From HGM05232 sp964646495 (GTDB taxonomy: Bacteria; Bacteroidota; Bacteroidia; Bacteroidales; Muribaculaceae), in assembly GCA_964646495.1 (NCBI GenBank), contig CAZYEO010000001.1, positions 1-64,000 on the forward strand: a DNA stretch of 64,000 bases. Direction: 5' to 3'. Position 1 is the first letter of the stretch. Every line of letters begins with the position of its first letter. The notes beneath the pieces were generated by a model. It was given only the letters and a program-made list of their open reading frames with translations. It ran no database searches and was not told the DNA's origin. Below, piece by piece: positions 17,436 through 26,380 of this stretch. The translations under genes were made by a program, and so were the position numbers.

Positions 17436-19499
17436 TTAATAGAATTTAATCATCTCATTTTTTACTTCAGTTGAGTTGCGTAGAATATCTACAGCCTTTT
17501 GCATTACTGCTTGTCCACCGCGAATTGCTGAGAATCTGTCGCCACTTTGAGCTGGTGTGAGGCTTGGAGCTTGATCGTTTTTGCCGGTAACTTGGAATAC
17601 ATATACTCCAAAATTACCTTTCACCGGACCTACTAATTCTCCTGTTTTAGCTACAGGAACACGACCGAGCAATGCTGGTTCCATTCCGATCATTGGGATA
17701 TATGGTTGAGCGAATGTAACCGAAGTTGTATCTACCGAAGTGCTCATTACTTGTGCGTATCCTGCAATGTCTTTTGCCTTTCCTTTGTATTGTGACATAA
17801 GGTTTTCAGCCTTTTTATCGCGGATAATTTCGTTGGTAAGAGCTGTGCGCAAATCTTTGTCGGTAACAGGTGTGTAGCCTTCTTCGATAACTTCGTCGAT
17901 TGCTACTACAACCATCTTATTGTTTGATTCTTTATCGAATATTGATGAAACATTTCCTACTTCGCCACCGAAAGCCCATTGGATAGCTTTGCGAGTGTAA
18001 GGAATACGATCAATCTGAGCCGATGCCGGAGTTATTACAGTTTCAACAGCTTGATATCCGGCAGGAATAGCTTTTTCAGTAAATGTTTTGTTTGTATTGT
18101 TTTGCGTAATGTATGTTTGAAGATTATCGCGCAAATTTTGTATAGTAGTTTCACTTGGGAATACTTTGTAAGAAACTTCAGCTATTTCATACATTTGTTT
18201 AGGAGCTTTCTTTTCAGTTACTTGAAGAAGCATTGCACCTTGATCCGAAGAATTTAGAGCAAAATATTCAGCGCCTGCACCAAGAATCTTAGTTTTTATT
18301 TCTTGAGATTCTGCACCTGCTTGCATTATAGATTGCCACATATCCATTTGAGCTGTTACACCTTTAATTTTTTGAATATCAGCTATCGGTTTACCTGCAT
18401 TAAGCATTTTGAGTACTGAATCTTGGAGTGTCTTATTACCTTCTACACCTACCATATTCATTTTTACAGAATCTGTTTCGACTTTTTTGCCGATAAGTTT
18501 TGTCAATGAATAAGTATCTCCGATATGTTTAACAGGAGTTAGTGCTTCAACCTCAGAAGTAAGGATAAATTCTTTAACTTGAGGGTCGTTGATGTCGCTT
18601 GCACGCACAACACGTTGGTTGATCGAAAGGTCACTATTATTTCTGATGTCGTCGATACCCGGTTTGCTCTTAAGAATAGCTACGGCATCTTCAACTACTT
18701 TTTGTGCAGCAGCTTCATCGGTAGCCGATGGCTTAATATCCACTGCTATATAGTGAATGCGACGCATATCAGTGTCTAATTTATATTTCTCTTTGTTCTT
18801 GTTGTAAAGAGCGTTGATTTCAGCATCAGTTACTTTGAAATCATCGTCTTTGAGCGATGAGTATTCTTTTTTTGCGTAAATGATGTTGGATGTAGAAGCG
18901 TTCTCTGCATAAAGTGCATTTTTGTCCAAGTCGTTTGCTTGTACAGCTCCAGTGATGAGATTAGCTAACTTCATGTATTGGAGGGTTTTCTCCATTTCGT
19001 TTTCACGTTTCATCCATTCGGCACGAGCAGGAGCAATACTTTCTTCTGGAATACCGTAGTTTGAAGGGTTGAAAATCATGTCGTAGAGTTGAGCAGGAGT
19101 TTGTGCACCCATTTGTTGTGCAAATTGCACCATTCTTGGGTTGGCATTTTTACCTACCATCGCTTCTGTAAGTTCTTCTTGGCTCACATAGATGTCAAGG
19201 TCTTCAACTTCTTTGTCAAGAAGAATCTCCTGAATCATGCCGTTAAGCACTTGTTGTTGTACCAATGCAGGATCAACCGATTGGTTGTTTTGCTGCATCA
19301 TTTGGCTTTCCTCTTCGTAGCGTTTTTGAAACTCTTGGATGTCAATTTTTTTACTACCTACTTGGGCTGCCATGTTTGTATTCCCGAAAAGAGTTCTTCC
19401 ATTGGATAAGAAGTCGCCGAGAATAAAGGCGACAAGCGCTACGCCGATCACTATAGTCAATAGTGCGGCTTTACTTCTGATTTTCTCTAATGTTGCCAT
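17436..19499 (-). CDS. Membrane-anchored peptidylprolyl isomerase/foldase (PpiD/SurA-like)
   Basis: 687 residues with one N-terminal membrane helix (residues about 13-32: LLTIVIGVALVAFILGDFL) and a long periplasmic part, the topology of PpiD. The SurA_N-like chaperone region follows (IDIQEFQKRYEEESQMMQQN, then many helices to about 215). Parvulin-type domains appear around 240-480, and a second near 590-660 (GRVPVAKTGELVGPVKGNFG, VYVFQVTG). The family assists folding of exported and outer-membrane proteins at the inner membrane. Catalytic parvulin residues are hard to confirm by eye, so one or both domains may be inactive. It has its own promoter and terminator. Confidence 0.9.
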   Translation of the reverse strand: MATLEKIRSKAALLTIVIGVALVAFILGDFLSNGRTLFGNTNMAAQVGSKKIDIQEFQKRYEEESQMMQQNNQSVDPALVQQQVLNGMIQEILLDKEVEDLDIYVSQEELTEAMVGKNANPRMVQFAQQMGAQTPAQLYDMIFNPSNYGIPEESIAPARAEWMKRENEMEKTLQYMKLANLITGAVQANDLDKNALYAENASTSNIIYAKKEYSSLKDDDFKVTDAEINALYNKNKEKYKLDTDMRRIHYIAVDIKPSATDEAAAQKVVEDAVAILKSKPGIDDIRNNSDLSINQRVVRASDINDPQVKEFILTSEVEALTPVKHIGDTYSLTKLIGKKVETDSVKMNMVGVEGNKTLQDSVLKMLNAGKPIADIQKIKGVTAQMDMWQSIMQAGAESQEIKTKILGAGAEYFALNSSDQGAMLLQVTEKKAPKQMYEIAEVSYKVFPSETTIQNLRDNLQTYITQNNTNKTFTEKAIPAGYQAVETVITPASAQIDRIPYTRKAIQWAFGGEVGNVSSIFDKESNNKMVVVAIDEVIEEGYTPVTDKDLRTALTNEIIRDKKAENLMSQYKGKAKDIAGYAQVMSTSVDTTSVTFAQPYIPMIGMEPALLGRVPVAKTGELVGPVKGNFGVYVFQVTGKNDQAPSLTPAQSGDRFSAIRGGQAVMQKAVDILRNSTEVKNEMIKFY

Positions 19500-19661
19500 T
19501 TAAAATATGATCTTTTTTTAGTTTTCAATTTTTATTCTTCAATGTGCTTCGCATGCAATGAATTTTTTCGTTGCATAAACGTTGCCCAGTGTAATATTAA
19601 ATAATCATTTACTGTGTAATAGCTGTGCCTTTTACTCCTATATCATGGTTATTTAAGCACG

Positions 19662-19691
19662 CAAAGATACCAAAATTTACATAACACTCAA
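19662..19691 (-). promoter_or_regulatory. Consensus Bacteroidota promoter for the foldase gene
   Basis: On the minus strand TTG (19691-19689) is separated by exactly 19 bases from TATCTTTG (19669-19662), which fits the TTG-N19-TAnnTTTG pattern of the primary sigma factor of this phylum. The leader to the start codon at 19499 is about 155 bases. Confidence 0.75.
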
Positions 19692-19774
19692 AATTGTAGT
19701 ATTTTTTTTCTTGTTTTTTTTGAAGGAGTCTTTTTTTTTGAAGAAAATAGTGAGAAAATATTGGTACATAGGAG

Positions 19775-19812
19775 CAAAAAAGAGGAGCGCATAAATCGTT
19801 ATGCACTCCTCT
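19775..19812 (-). terminator. Intrinsic terminator of metK
   Basis: Minus-strand stem AGAGGAGTGCAT with its partner (19812-19801 and 19792-19781, one G-T pair) is followed by a run of T. It begins 19 bases after the metK stop. Confidence 0.85.
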
Positions 19813-19830
19813 CAAGATGTTTATTGGATG

Positions 19831-21120
19831 TTATAAACCGAACGCTGCTTTGAGCGTTGGAACATAATCAAGTTTTTCCCATGTGAATAGTTCCACTTCC
19901 ATCTCTTTCTCTCCTTCGTATTTTGAAGAAAAATGCTTTGTGATGGTTTGCGGCATACGTCCCACATGTCCGTAGGCAGCTGTTTCTTCGTAAATAGGGT
20001 TGCGCAATTTTAGCCTGCGTTCTATCGCTTTGGGGCGAAGATCGAAAATGTCGCTTAATATTGCTGCTATTTCTGCGTCACTCTGTTTTACTTTTTTAGT
20101 GCCGTATGTATTTACACACACACTCACCGGGCGTGCTACACCAATTGCATAGGCTACTTGCACTAAAATTTCATCGGCAATACCTGCTGCAATAGCATTT
20201 TTGGCAATGTGGCGAGCAGCATAAGCAGCAGAACGGTCTACTTTAGAGGGGTCTTTGCCCGAAAAAGCTCCACCTCCGTGTGCTCCTTTTCCTCCGTAGG
20301 TATCGACGATTATTTTGCGACCGGTAAGTCCGGTGTCTCCATGAGGTCCTCCGATAACAAATTTCCCGGTTGGATTTACATGAAGTATCAGTTTGTCGTC
20401 AAACATGTCCTGTAGCTCTTGTGATAATGTAGCTTTAACACGAGGAATTAATATATCGCGAACATCATCATGTATTTTGGTGAGCATTTCGGCATCGGCT
20501 GCAAGTTGTGCTTCCTGTGATCCGTCGGATGGTAATATAAATTCGTCATGTTGTGTGCTCACTACGATTGTGTGGATGCGCACAGGTTTGTTATCTTCAT
20601 TGTATTCTATCGTCACTTGGCTTTTTGAGTCAGGACGAAGGTAGGTCATCACCTTTCCTTCGCGACGAATATCGGCAAGAGCTTGGAGCAATTGATGTGA
20701 AAGATCGAGAGATAACGGCATGAAGTTTTCGGTTTCGTTGCAGGCATAGCCAAACATCATTCCTTGATCTCCGGCTCCTTGTTCCTCTTCGTCTATGCGT
20801 TCTACTCCACGGTTGATGTCAGCACTCTGTTCATGCAGGGCAGAGAGTACTCCGCAAGAATCGGCATCAAACTTGTATTCGCTTTTGTTATAGCCAATAC
20901 GGTTTATCACGTTGCGCGTAACATCCATAAGGTCGATATACGCTTTTGATTTTACTTCGCCTGCCACGATTACTTGACCGGTGGTGACGAGGGTTTCGCA
21001 CGCAACTTTCGATTCAGGGTCGAAAGCCATGAATTGGTCGAGCAGCGCATCGCTGATTTGATCGGCAACCTTATCGGGATGCCCTTCTGAAACTGATTCG
21101 GATGTGAATAGATAATTCAT
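19831..21120 (-). CDS. metK: S-adenosylmethionine synthetase
   Basis: 429 residues from the ATG at 21120 (MNYLFTSESVSEGHPDKVAD), the normal MetK start; a TTG at 21129 would only add MEK. The three-fold alpha/beta repeats of the family are present, with the ATP/Mg motif SEGHPDK, GAGDQGMMFGYA, the glycine-rich loop GGPHGDTGLTGRKI and GGGAFSGKDPSKVDRS. It makes SAM from methionine and ATP as a cytosolic tetramer. It is slightly longer than the E. coli enzyme, as usual in Bacteroidota. The leader contains a SAM-II-like aptamer and overlapping hairpins, so SAM feedback is likely. Confidence 0.98.
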   Translation of the reverse strand: MNYLFTSESVSEGHPDKVADQISDALLDQFMAFDPESKVACETLVTTGQVIVAGEVKSKAYIDLMDVTRNVINRIGYNKSEYKFDADSCGVLSALHEQSADINRGVERIDEEEQGAGDQGMMFGYACNETENFMPLSLDLSHQLLQALADIRREGKVMTYLRPDSKSQVTIEYNEDNKPVRIHTIVVSTQHDEFILPSDGSQEAQLAADAEMLTKIHDDVRDILIPRVKATLSQELQDMFDDKLILHVNPTGKFVIGGPHGDTGLTGRKIIVDTYGGKGAHGGGAFSGKDPSKVDRSAAYAARHIAKNAIAAGIADEILVQVAYAIGVARPVSVCVNTYGTKKVKQSDAEIAAILSDIFDLRPKAIERRLKLRNPIYEETAAYGHVGRMPQTITKHFSSKYEGEKEMEVELFTWEKLDYVPTLKAAFGL

Positions 21121-21142
21121 TTTTTCCAATTTTTTAGGGTGG

Positions 21143-21240
21143 AAAAAATGCTAAGCAATAACTATGAATTACTTGGGAATTGTAGTTCGCAGTTTTTAGC
21201 ATTTTTTATCGTGGTTGCAAGCAGCCAAATTTTTCCACTG
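21143..21240 (-). promoter_or_regulatory. SAM-II-type riboswitch candidate with overlapping hairpin in the metK leader
   Basis: Reading the minus strand from 21240, GTGG (21237-21234) pairs with CCAC (21214-21211) to form P1. The loop ends in GCTTGCAA directly before CCACG, and an A-rich linker with GCTAAAA (from 21200) follows. GTGG...TTTGGC...GCTTGCAaCCACG...TAAA...GCTAAA is the conserved core I recall for SAM-II (SAM_alpha) aptamers. Downstream, TTAGCATTTTTT (21154-21143) is perfectly complementary over 12 bp to AAAAAATGCTAA (21207-21196) in the aptamer 3' part, and TTTTTCCAC downstream can pair with GTGGAAAAA at its 5' edge. Aptamer and hairpin cannot form together. The pseudoknot strand is not obvious by eye. 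Confidence 0.75.
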
Positions 21241-21265
21241 GGTTAATAAAAATATTTTATCGCCA

Positions 21266-21273
21266 CAAAGATA
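21266..21273 (-). promoter_or_regulatory. -7 promoter box of metK
   Basis: TATCTTTG on the minus strand (21273-21266) is an exact TAnnTTTG box, about 26 bases upstream of the riboswitch aptamer and about 145 bases before the metK start. Confidence 0.6.
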
Positions 21274-21350
21274 ATATTCTACCTACCTATATTGCACATA
21301 AATGGTGTTAAATATATCCAATGCCATTATATTATAAACCAAATTTGTTT

Positions 21351-22799
21351 TTAATCCTTGTTCTCGGAAATCAACAAAAGTTTATCGCCACTAACTAATT
21401 TAAGCGATCCGTTAGGTATCAAAAATTTATCCTCACGTTTTACGATCATAACTAATGTTCCTTTAGGTATTTTCATATCCTTCAGGGTGTCGGCTTCTTC
21501 GAGCATATCATCGGTAATGGTGATGTCGTGGAGCTTGGAGTCTATTTCATCGGGAAGCTCTACACCGAAATCATTTCCCTCTTTTTGGAATGGCAACGAG
21601 AGTTTCAAGAATCGAGCTACTGCAGGTATAGTAGTGCCTTGCACGATTAACGACACAATGGTTATGAAAAATACTATATTGAAAATCATATTTGAGCCTT
21701 CGACGCCGGCAACCACAGGGTAGGTGGCGAAAATAATAGGTACTGCTCCGCGTAGCCCCACCCATGAGACGAATAGCTTTGATCTCATATTTATCCTGCG
21801 GAATGGAAGCAAGCATAAAAATACACTAATAGGTCTACCAATGAGAATCACAAACACTGCAATCAATAATGCTACACCTGCAACACTAAGCATTTCGTGT
21901 GGGTTAACTAAAAGACCAAGAACTAAGAACATTATTATCTGGAATAGCCATGTGAGCCCATCCATAAATGTGGCAATCTCTTTGCGGTGAGCTATTTTGC
22001 TGTTTCCTATTATCATTCCTGATATATATACAGCCAGATAGCCGTTGCCCCCCAATATATCTGTAATCGAAAAAATAAAGAATATGAATGCCAGAAGAAA
22101 TATAGGGTATAATGATTGATTGTCGATGTTCAACTTATTGATTGTTCGCACTGCAATATATCCTATGATGTATCCCACCAACGCCCCTACTGCAAATTGG
22201 GTGGCAAAAGAGCCTAATATGCTGCCAAAATTCATCCCATTTGTGTTTAGGATTTGAATTAGAACGATGGTCAGCATATACGCCATAGGGTCATTACTTC
22301 CGCTTTCCAGCTCAAGCATAGGACGCATATTGTTTTTAAGATTCATTTTTTGAGAGCGCAGAATTGCAAACACCGAAGCCGAATCGGTCGATGACATTGT
22401 GGCTGCTAATAGTAATGAGGGGATGAATGCAAAGTGAATGTTTGTCCAGCTGAATCCCGATACGTACCATACGAATAAACCTGTGATAAGGGCTGTAAGA
22501 AGTACTCCAGCAGTAGATAATACTATTCCTGGGGCGAGAATGGGCTTTATATCGGAGTATTTCGTATCCATTCCTCCCGAAAATAAAATAATGCTAAGTG
22601 CTACCATGCTAATAAACTGAGCCTGATCAACATTGCTAAATTGTATCCCAAGCCCATCGCTTCCAAAAAACATTCCTACCATAAGGAATAGCAAAAGTGC
22701 GGGTACACCAAATTTATATCCCGTTTTCCCTACGAGAATACTCGCAAAAAGCAGAATCGAACCGGTAAGTAATATATTTTCTGAGGTAATAAAATTCAT
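21351..22799 (-). CDS. Potassium/proton antiporter, CPA1 family (CvrA/NhaP2-like)
   Basis: 482 residues: about 12 to 13 membrane helices (residues 8-390), then a soluble TrkA-C domain (about 400-480; GTLVMIVKREDKFLIPNGSL). The membrane part carries the CPA1 ion-site region SSTDSASVFAILRSQ and ELESGSNDPMAYML, and the conserved WVGLRGAVPIIFATYP. The family exports K+ (or Na+) in exchange for protons across the inner membrane, with the TrkA-C domain sensing ions or nucleotides. It is a single gene whose own promoter should lie in the gap before rplU. Confidence 0.93.
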   Translation of the reverse strand: MNFITSENILLTGSILLFASILVGKTGYKFGVPALLLFLMVGMFFGSDGLGIQFSNVDQAQFISMVALSIILFSGGMDTKYSDIKPILAPGIVLSTAGVLLTALITGLFVWYVSGFSWTNIHFAFIPSLLLAATMSSTDSASVFAILRSQKMNLKNNMRPMLELESGSNDPMAYMLTIVLIQILNTNGMNFGSILGSFATQFAVGALVGYIIGYIAVRTINKLNIDNQSLYPIFLLAFIFFIFSITDILGGNGYLAVYISGMIIGNSKIAHRKEIATFMDGLTWLFQIIMFLVLGLLVNPHEMLSVAGVALLIAVFVILIGRPISVFLCLLPFRRINMRSKLFVSWVGLRGAVPIIFATYPVVAGVEGSNMIFNIVFFITIVSLIVQGTTIPAVARFLKLSLPFQKEGNDFGVELPDEIDSKLHDITITDDMLEEADTLKDMKIPKGTLVMIVKREDKFLIPNGSLKLVSGDKLLLISENKD

Positions 22800-23135
22800 A
22801 TTTTGATAAAAACAGTATTATTATGCGCAAAAATAGGAATAACTTCCGGAATGAATGCACTCGTTATAATTTTTATAGAAATATATATTAATTATGTATT
22901 ATTTATGCGTGGGGTTTTAATAAATGCTTTTTATTCTCTTTTAAGTCCGTCGGAATATGTTAAAACTTGAGGCTATACGATCGATTGTGATTTTTAAAGT
23001 GATTTTTTTGTGGTATATTTTGTGAAATAGGAAATATGTAGTAATTTTGTGCACTCATTCCGCATAGGCTACACAAAGAGAGATGCTTAAATGCATATCC
23101 GCCTCACGGACTAACCTGTAAAAATAAAAAAACAG
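22800..23135 (+). promoter_or_regulatory. Intergenic region with consensus promoter and leader of rplU-rpmA
   Basis: No gene is seen in these 336 bases. TTG (23020-23022) and TAATTTTG (23042-23049) are separated by exactly 19 bases, a full Bacteroidota promoter reading toward rplU. It leaves a leader of about 80 bases that can fold locally (GATGC...GCATATC, 23081-23100) and might hold a ribosomal-protein autoregulation site, though I recognise no named leader. The antiporter promoter should be in the left half on the minus strand. Confidence 0.65.
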
Positions 23136-23456
23136 ATGTACGCAATCGTAGAAATTCAGGGACAACAATTCAAAGCCGAAGCAGGCAAGTACTTGTATGT
23201 TCACTATCTCGGCGACGAAGCAAAAGAAGGCGACGCAGTTGACTTCGACAAAGTGCTTCTCATTGATGCCGACGGTACCGTAAAGGTTGGTGCTCCTACC
23301 GTTGAAGGCGCAAAAGTAGTATGCGAGGTGAAACGTCCCCTCGTGAAAGGTGAAAGGATTATCGTTTTCAAGAAGAAAAGAAGAAAAGGATACCGTAAAC
23401 GCAATGGCCACCGCCAATGCTTCACTGAAGTAGTGATAAAAGACGTAATTGCATAA
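23136..23456 (+). CDS. rplU: 50S ribosomal protein L21
   Basis: 106 residues with the L21 pattern: MYAIVEIQGQQFKAEAGKYL at the start, then GAPTVEGAKVVCEV near residue 55, and KKKRRKGYRKRNGHRQ near residue 80, the basic rRNA-binding loop. It binds 23S rRNA in the large subunit. It is followed 23 bases later by rpmA, the near-universal bacterial gene pair. Codon use is GC-richer than its surroundings, as expected for a highly expressed gene. Confidence 0.98.
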   Translation: MYAIVEIQGQQFKAEAGKYLYVHYLGDEAKEGDAVDFDKVLLIDADGTVKVGAPTVEGAKVVCEVKRPLVKGERIIVFKKKRRKGYRKRNGHRQCFTEVVIKDVIA

Positions 23457-23479
23457 CCCCAAAAAAGTTTTAAGAAGAA

Positions 23480-23749
23480 ATGGCACATAAAAAAGGTGTA
23501 GGTAGTTCTAAGAACGGCCGTGAATCGGAAAGCAAACGATTAGGTGTGAAAATTTTTGGTGGTCAATTTGCAAAGGCTGGTAACATCCTTAAACGTCAAC
23601 GTGGCACAGTGCACCATGCAGGTGCTAATGTAGGTTTAGGCAAAGATCACACTCTTTATGCTTTGGTAGATGGTACTGTAGTATTCACTACCGGCAAAAA
23701 CGGACGTTCGTTTATGAATGTCACTCCAATTGCAAAAAGCGAAAACTAA
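23480..23749 (+). CDS. rpmA: 50S ribosomal protein L27
   Basis: 89 residues starting MAHKKGVGSSKNGRESESKR, the classical L27 N-terminus whose flexible end reaches the peptidyl-transferase centre, followed by LGVKIFGGQFAKAGNILKRQ and GTVHHAGANVGLGKDHTLYA. There is no cleavable Firmicutes-type N-terminal extension. It forms an operon with rplU. Confidence 0.98.
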   Translation: MAHKKGVGSSKNGRESESKRLGVKIFGGQFAKAGNILKRQRGTVHHAGANVGLGKDHTLYALVDGTVVFTTGKNGRSFMNVTPIAKSEN

Positions 23750-23805
23750 CAATGCTTCGGCTTCTCCCATACAACGAGGAAAAGTAATAGCATAAATTTA
23801 TTATT

Positions 23806-23837
23806 AAAGGCATTCACACAATCATGTGAGTGCCTTT
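23806..23837 (+). terminator. Hairpin terminator of rplU-rpmA
   Basis: AAAGGCATTCACA (23806-23818) pairs with TGTGAGTGCCTTT (23825-23837) with one G-T pair and a 6-base loop, between rpmA and ychF. The T-run is short. Confidence 0.7.
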
Positions 23838-23882
23838 GATAATATTAACGGAATAATAATAAGATAAATACATAGATATTTC

Positions 23883-24986
23883 ATGGCACTTCAATGTGGT
23901 ATCGTAGGACTCCCAAATGTAGGGAAATCGACTCTTTTCAACTGTTTGTCGAATGCTAAGGCACAATCGGCTAATTTTCCATTCTGCACAATTGAGCCCA
24001 ATGTGGGAGTAATCACTGTGCCCGATGAAAGGCTTAATAAACTTGCCGAAATTATAAATCCCAATCGCATTGTACCTACAACGGTTGAAATTGTGGATAT
24101 AGCCGGCTTGGTGAAAGGTGCATCGAAAGGTGAGGGATTAGGTAATAAATTCTTGGCGAATATAAGGGAAACAGATGCTATTCTTCATGTGTTGCGTTGT
24201 TTTGATGATGACAATATAACTCATGTGGATGGTACGGTGAATCCATTGCGCGACAAGGAAATTATAGATTACGAGCTTCAATTAAAGGATCTCGAAACGA
24301 TCGAAGGACGCATAAGCCGTGTGCAGAAGCAAGCTCAAACTGGGGGTGATAAGAATGCTAAATTTCAATATGAAGTATTGCGCCAATTCAAAGAAGCCTT
24401 GGAGCAAGGAAAAGCGGCTCGCACGGTGACATTCGACAGCAAGGATGAGCAAAAATTTGCACGCGAATTGTTTCTTCTCACAAATAAACCGGTGATGTAT
24501 GTGTGCAATGTCGATGATGCATCGGCTGTAAACGGGAATAAGTATGTAGAGATGGTGAAGGAAGCTGTGAAGGAGGAGAATGCTGAGATACTTATTGTAG
24601 CAGCAAAAACCGAATCGGAAATTGCAGAATTCGACACATACGAGGAGCGACAAATGTTTCTTAATGAAATAGGACTCGAAGAATCGGGTGTATCACGTTT
24701 GATTCGTCAGGCATATCACTTACTCAATCTACAAACATATATTACTGCCGGTGTACAGGAAGTACGCGCATGGACATTCCTTAAAGGGAGTAAAGCACCA
24801 CAATGTGCTGGTGTTATACATACTGACTTCGAAAAAGGATTTATTCGTGCTGAGGTAATAAAATATGAAGATTTTATTACTCTCGGAGGTGAAGCTGCAT
24901 GTAAAGAAGCAGGTAAAATGAGTGTTGAGGGTAAGGAATATGTGGTGCAAGATGGCGATATAATGCACTTCCGCTTCAACGTATAG
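23883..24986 (+). CDS. ychF: Redox-regulated ATPase/GTPase YchF (OLA1 family)
   Basis: 367 residues, the usual length. The Walker A motif GLPNVGKST is at residues 8-16, the switch region contains DIAGLVKGASKGEGLGNKFL with G3 around 73, and the non-canonical nucleotide-specificity motif is NVDD in the expected region. A coiled-coil insertion (LKDLETIEGRISRVQKQAQT) and the C-terminal TGS-like domain with RAWTFLKGSKAPQCAGVIHT, DFEKGFIRAEV and DGDIMHFRFNV are all present. It is a ribosome-associated P-loop NTPase linked to stress and translation control. A terminator follows. Confidence 0.97.
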   Translation: MALQCGIVGLPNVGKSTLFNCLSNAKAQSANFPFCTIEPNVGVITVPDERLNKLAEIINPNRIVPTTVEIVDIAGLVKGASKGEGLGNKFLANIRETDAILHVLRCFDDDNITHVDGTVNPLRDKEIIDYELQLKDLETIEGRISRVQKQAQTGGDKNAKFQYEVLRQFKEALEQGKAARTVTFDSKDEQKFARELFLLTNKPVMYVCNVDDASAVNGNKYVEMVKEAVKEENAEILIVAAKTESEIAEFDTYEERQMFLNEIGLEESGVSRLIRQAYHLLNLQTYITAGVQEVRAWTFLKGSKAPQCAGVIHTDFEKGFIRAEVIKYEDFITLGGEAACKEAGKMSVEGKEYVVQDGDIMHFRFNV

Positions 24987-25002
24987 CATAAAGTCTGAAA
25001 TA

Positions 25003-25045
25003 AGAGGATAGGAATATGGAAACGATATTTTTTATCCTCTTTTTG
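25003..25045 (+). terminator. Intrinsic terminator of ychF
   Basis: AGAGGATA (25003-25010) pairs with TATCCTCT (25033-25040), followed by TTTTT. It lies 16 bases after the ychF stop. Confidence 0.75.
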
Positions 25046-25068
25046 ATGTATAATATATGATTGGTGCG

Positions 25069-25076
25069 TAAATTTG
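25069..25076 (+). promoter_or_regulatory. -7 promoter box of the GT2 gene
   Basis: TAAATTTG fits TAnnTTTG and lies 23 bases before the start codon at 25100, giving a very short leader. Confidence 0.5.
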
Positions 25077-25099
25077 CACCTAAAATACTTCGGTAGAAT

Positions 25100-26281
25100 A
25101 TGTATCTTAATTTTGACATCTCAATAATAGCGGTCTATATTGCAGGGGCTTCATTGCTATGTAGTATTATTGTGGTGTCAATGATTTTATTACGATATGG
25201 TGCTATACCGAGATTTTGTAAAAAAGAAGCCGAGGGAAAGATTGATTATGTCGATTCGTTGGCTCCGGTGAGTGTTATTGTGTATGCAAGCAATGATGCT
25301 GACAATATTGAGCGCAATCTCCCTCTTTTATTGCAACAGGATTATCCGCAATATGAAGTTATTGTGGTGAATGATGGCACAACCGACTATTCCAAAGATA
25401 TTTTGGCTAAAATGGAATTGGAATATCCCAACTTGTATCAGACTTATGTACCAACAGATACATGCAACCTGTCAAGCAAGAAGTTATCGCTCACCTTGGG
25501 CGTGAAAGCAGCGAAATACGATATTATATTGAATACGGCAGCCAATTGCGCTCCACAGAGCAATGGTTGGTTGCGAAATATGATGCGCAATTTCACAGAT
25601 AACACCGATTTGGTAATAGGCTATTCGCATAATGATTATCAACGAGATAACGGATATGGCAAATTTTATAGAATCTTTGATCAGGTGAGTGGTGATGTGC
25701 AATATTTATCCTATGCCATACGCAATAAAGCATATCGTGGAACGGGTAATAACTTGGCATATCGAAAAAGTCTATTTTTTGAACACAAAGGTTTTTCAAA
25801 ATCATTGAATCTGCATTATGGTGACGATGATATATTTGTAAACAGTGTAGTTACAGCCACCAACACTAAGGTGGAATTGTCGCCCGAAAGCCAAATGGTG
25901 AGCTATTATAGCGATATAAGCCAATCATGGCAAGAATTAAAGTTGAGATACGGATTCACAGCTCGGTATTTGCATACCAGGTCATTTGGAATGGCAAAAT
26001 TCTTTATGCTAATATTATGGCTCACGTTAATGCTAAGCATCAGTATAGCTCTTATCGATCCTCATAATTGGTTTAATCTGAGTAGTGCATCCTTATGTAT
26101 TGTATTACCTTATGTAATCGCGATTGTGATGTATCGTAAAAGCTCAAAACATCTTCAAGCTCCGAATTTGTGCCTTTCCGTACCCTTTTTTATGATGATG
26201 AAACCAATCATAAATCTAAGATACCGCTTAATGGGGCATGGACGCCGTATCACAAATTATACATGGCAGCGACGTAAGTGA
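25100..26281 (+). CDS. Family 2 glycosyltransferase, membrane-bound
   Basis: 393 residues: one N-terminal membrane helix (about 8-30), a GT-A domain (about 55-290) and two to three C-terminal helices (about 300-375). The nucleotide-sugar fold shows VSVIVYASNDADNIERNL, then YPQYEVIVVNDGTTDYS, a degenerate DxD region, the acceptor loop LHYGDDDIFVN and a QELKLRYG segment similar to the Q-x-x-R-W motif of processive GT2 enzymes. It would add sugars at the cytoplasmic face of the inner membrane, perhaps for an exopolysaccharide or lipid-linked glycan. No other glycan genes are next to it, so donor and acceptor are unknown. Confidence 0.87.
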   Translation: MYLNFDISIIAVYIAGASLLCSIIVVSMILLRYGAIPRFCKKEAEGKIDYVDSLAPVSVIVYASNDADNIERNLPLLLQQDYPQYEVIVVNDGTTDYSKDILAKMELEYPNLYQTYVPTDTCNLSSKKLSLTLGVKAAKYDIILNTAANCAPQSNGWLRNMMRNFTDNTDLVIGYSHNDYQRDNGYGKFYRIFDQVSGDVQYLSYAIRNKAYRGTGNNLAYRKSLFFEHKGFSKSLNLHYGDDDIFVNSVVTATNTKVELSPESQMVSYYSDISQSWQELKLRYGFTARYLHTRSFGMAKFFMLILWLTLMLSISIALIDPHNWFNLSSASLCIVLPYVIAIVMYRKSSKHLQAPNLCLSVPFFMMMKPIINLRYRLMGHGRRITNYTWQRRK

Positions 26282-26380
26282 TTATGTTAGTATATAGATA
26301 TTTATGTATTTTTAAACAAGGATTTGTTTTGTGAATAAGTATCTTTACACACTTTTAACCAATATATAATACAATTATTT

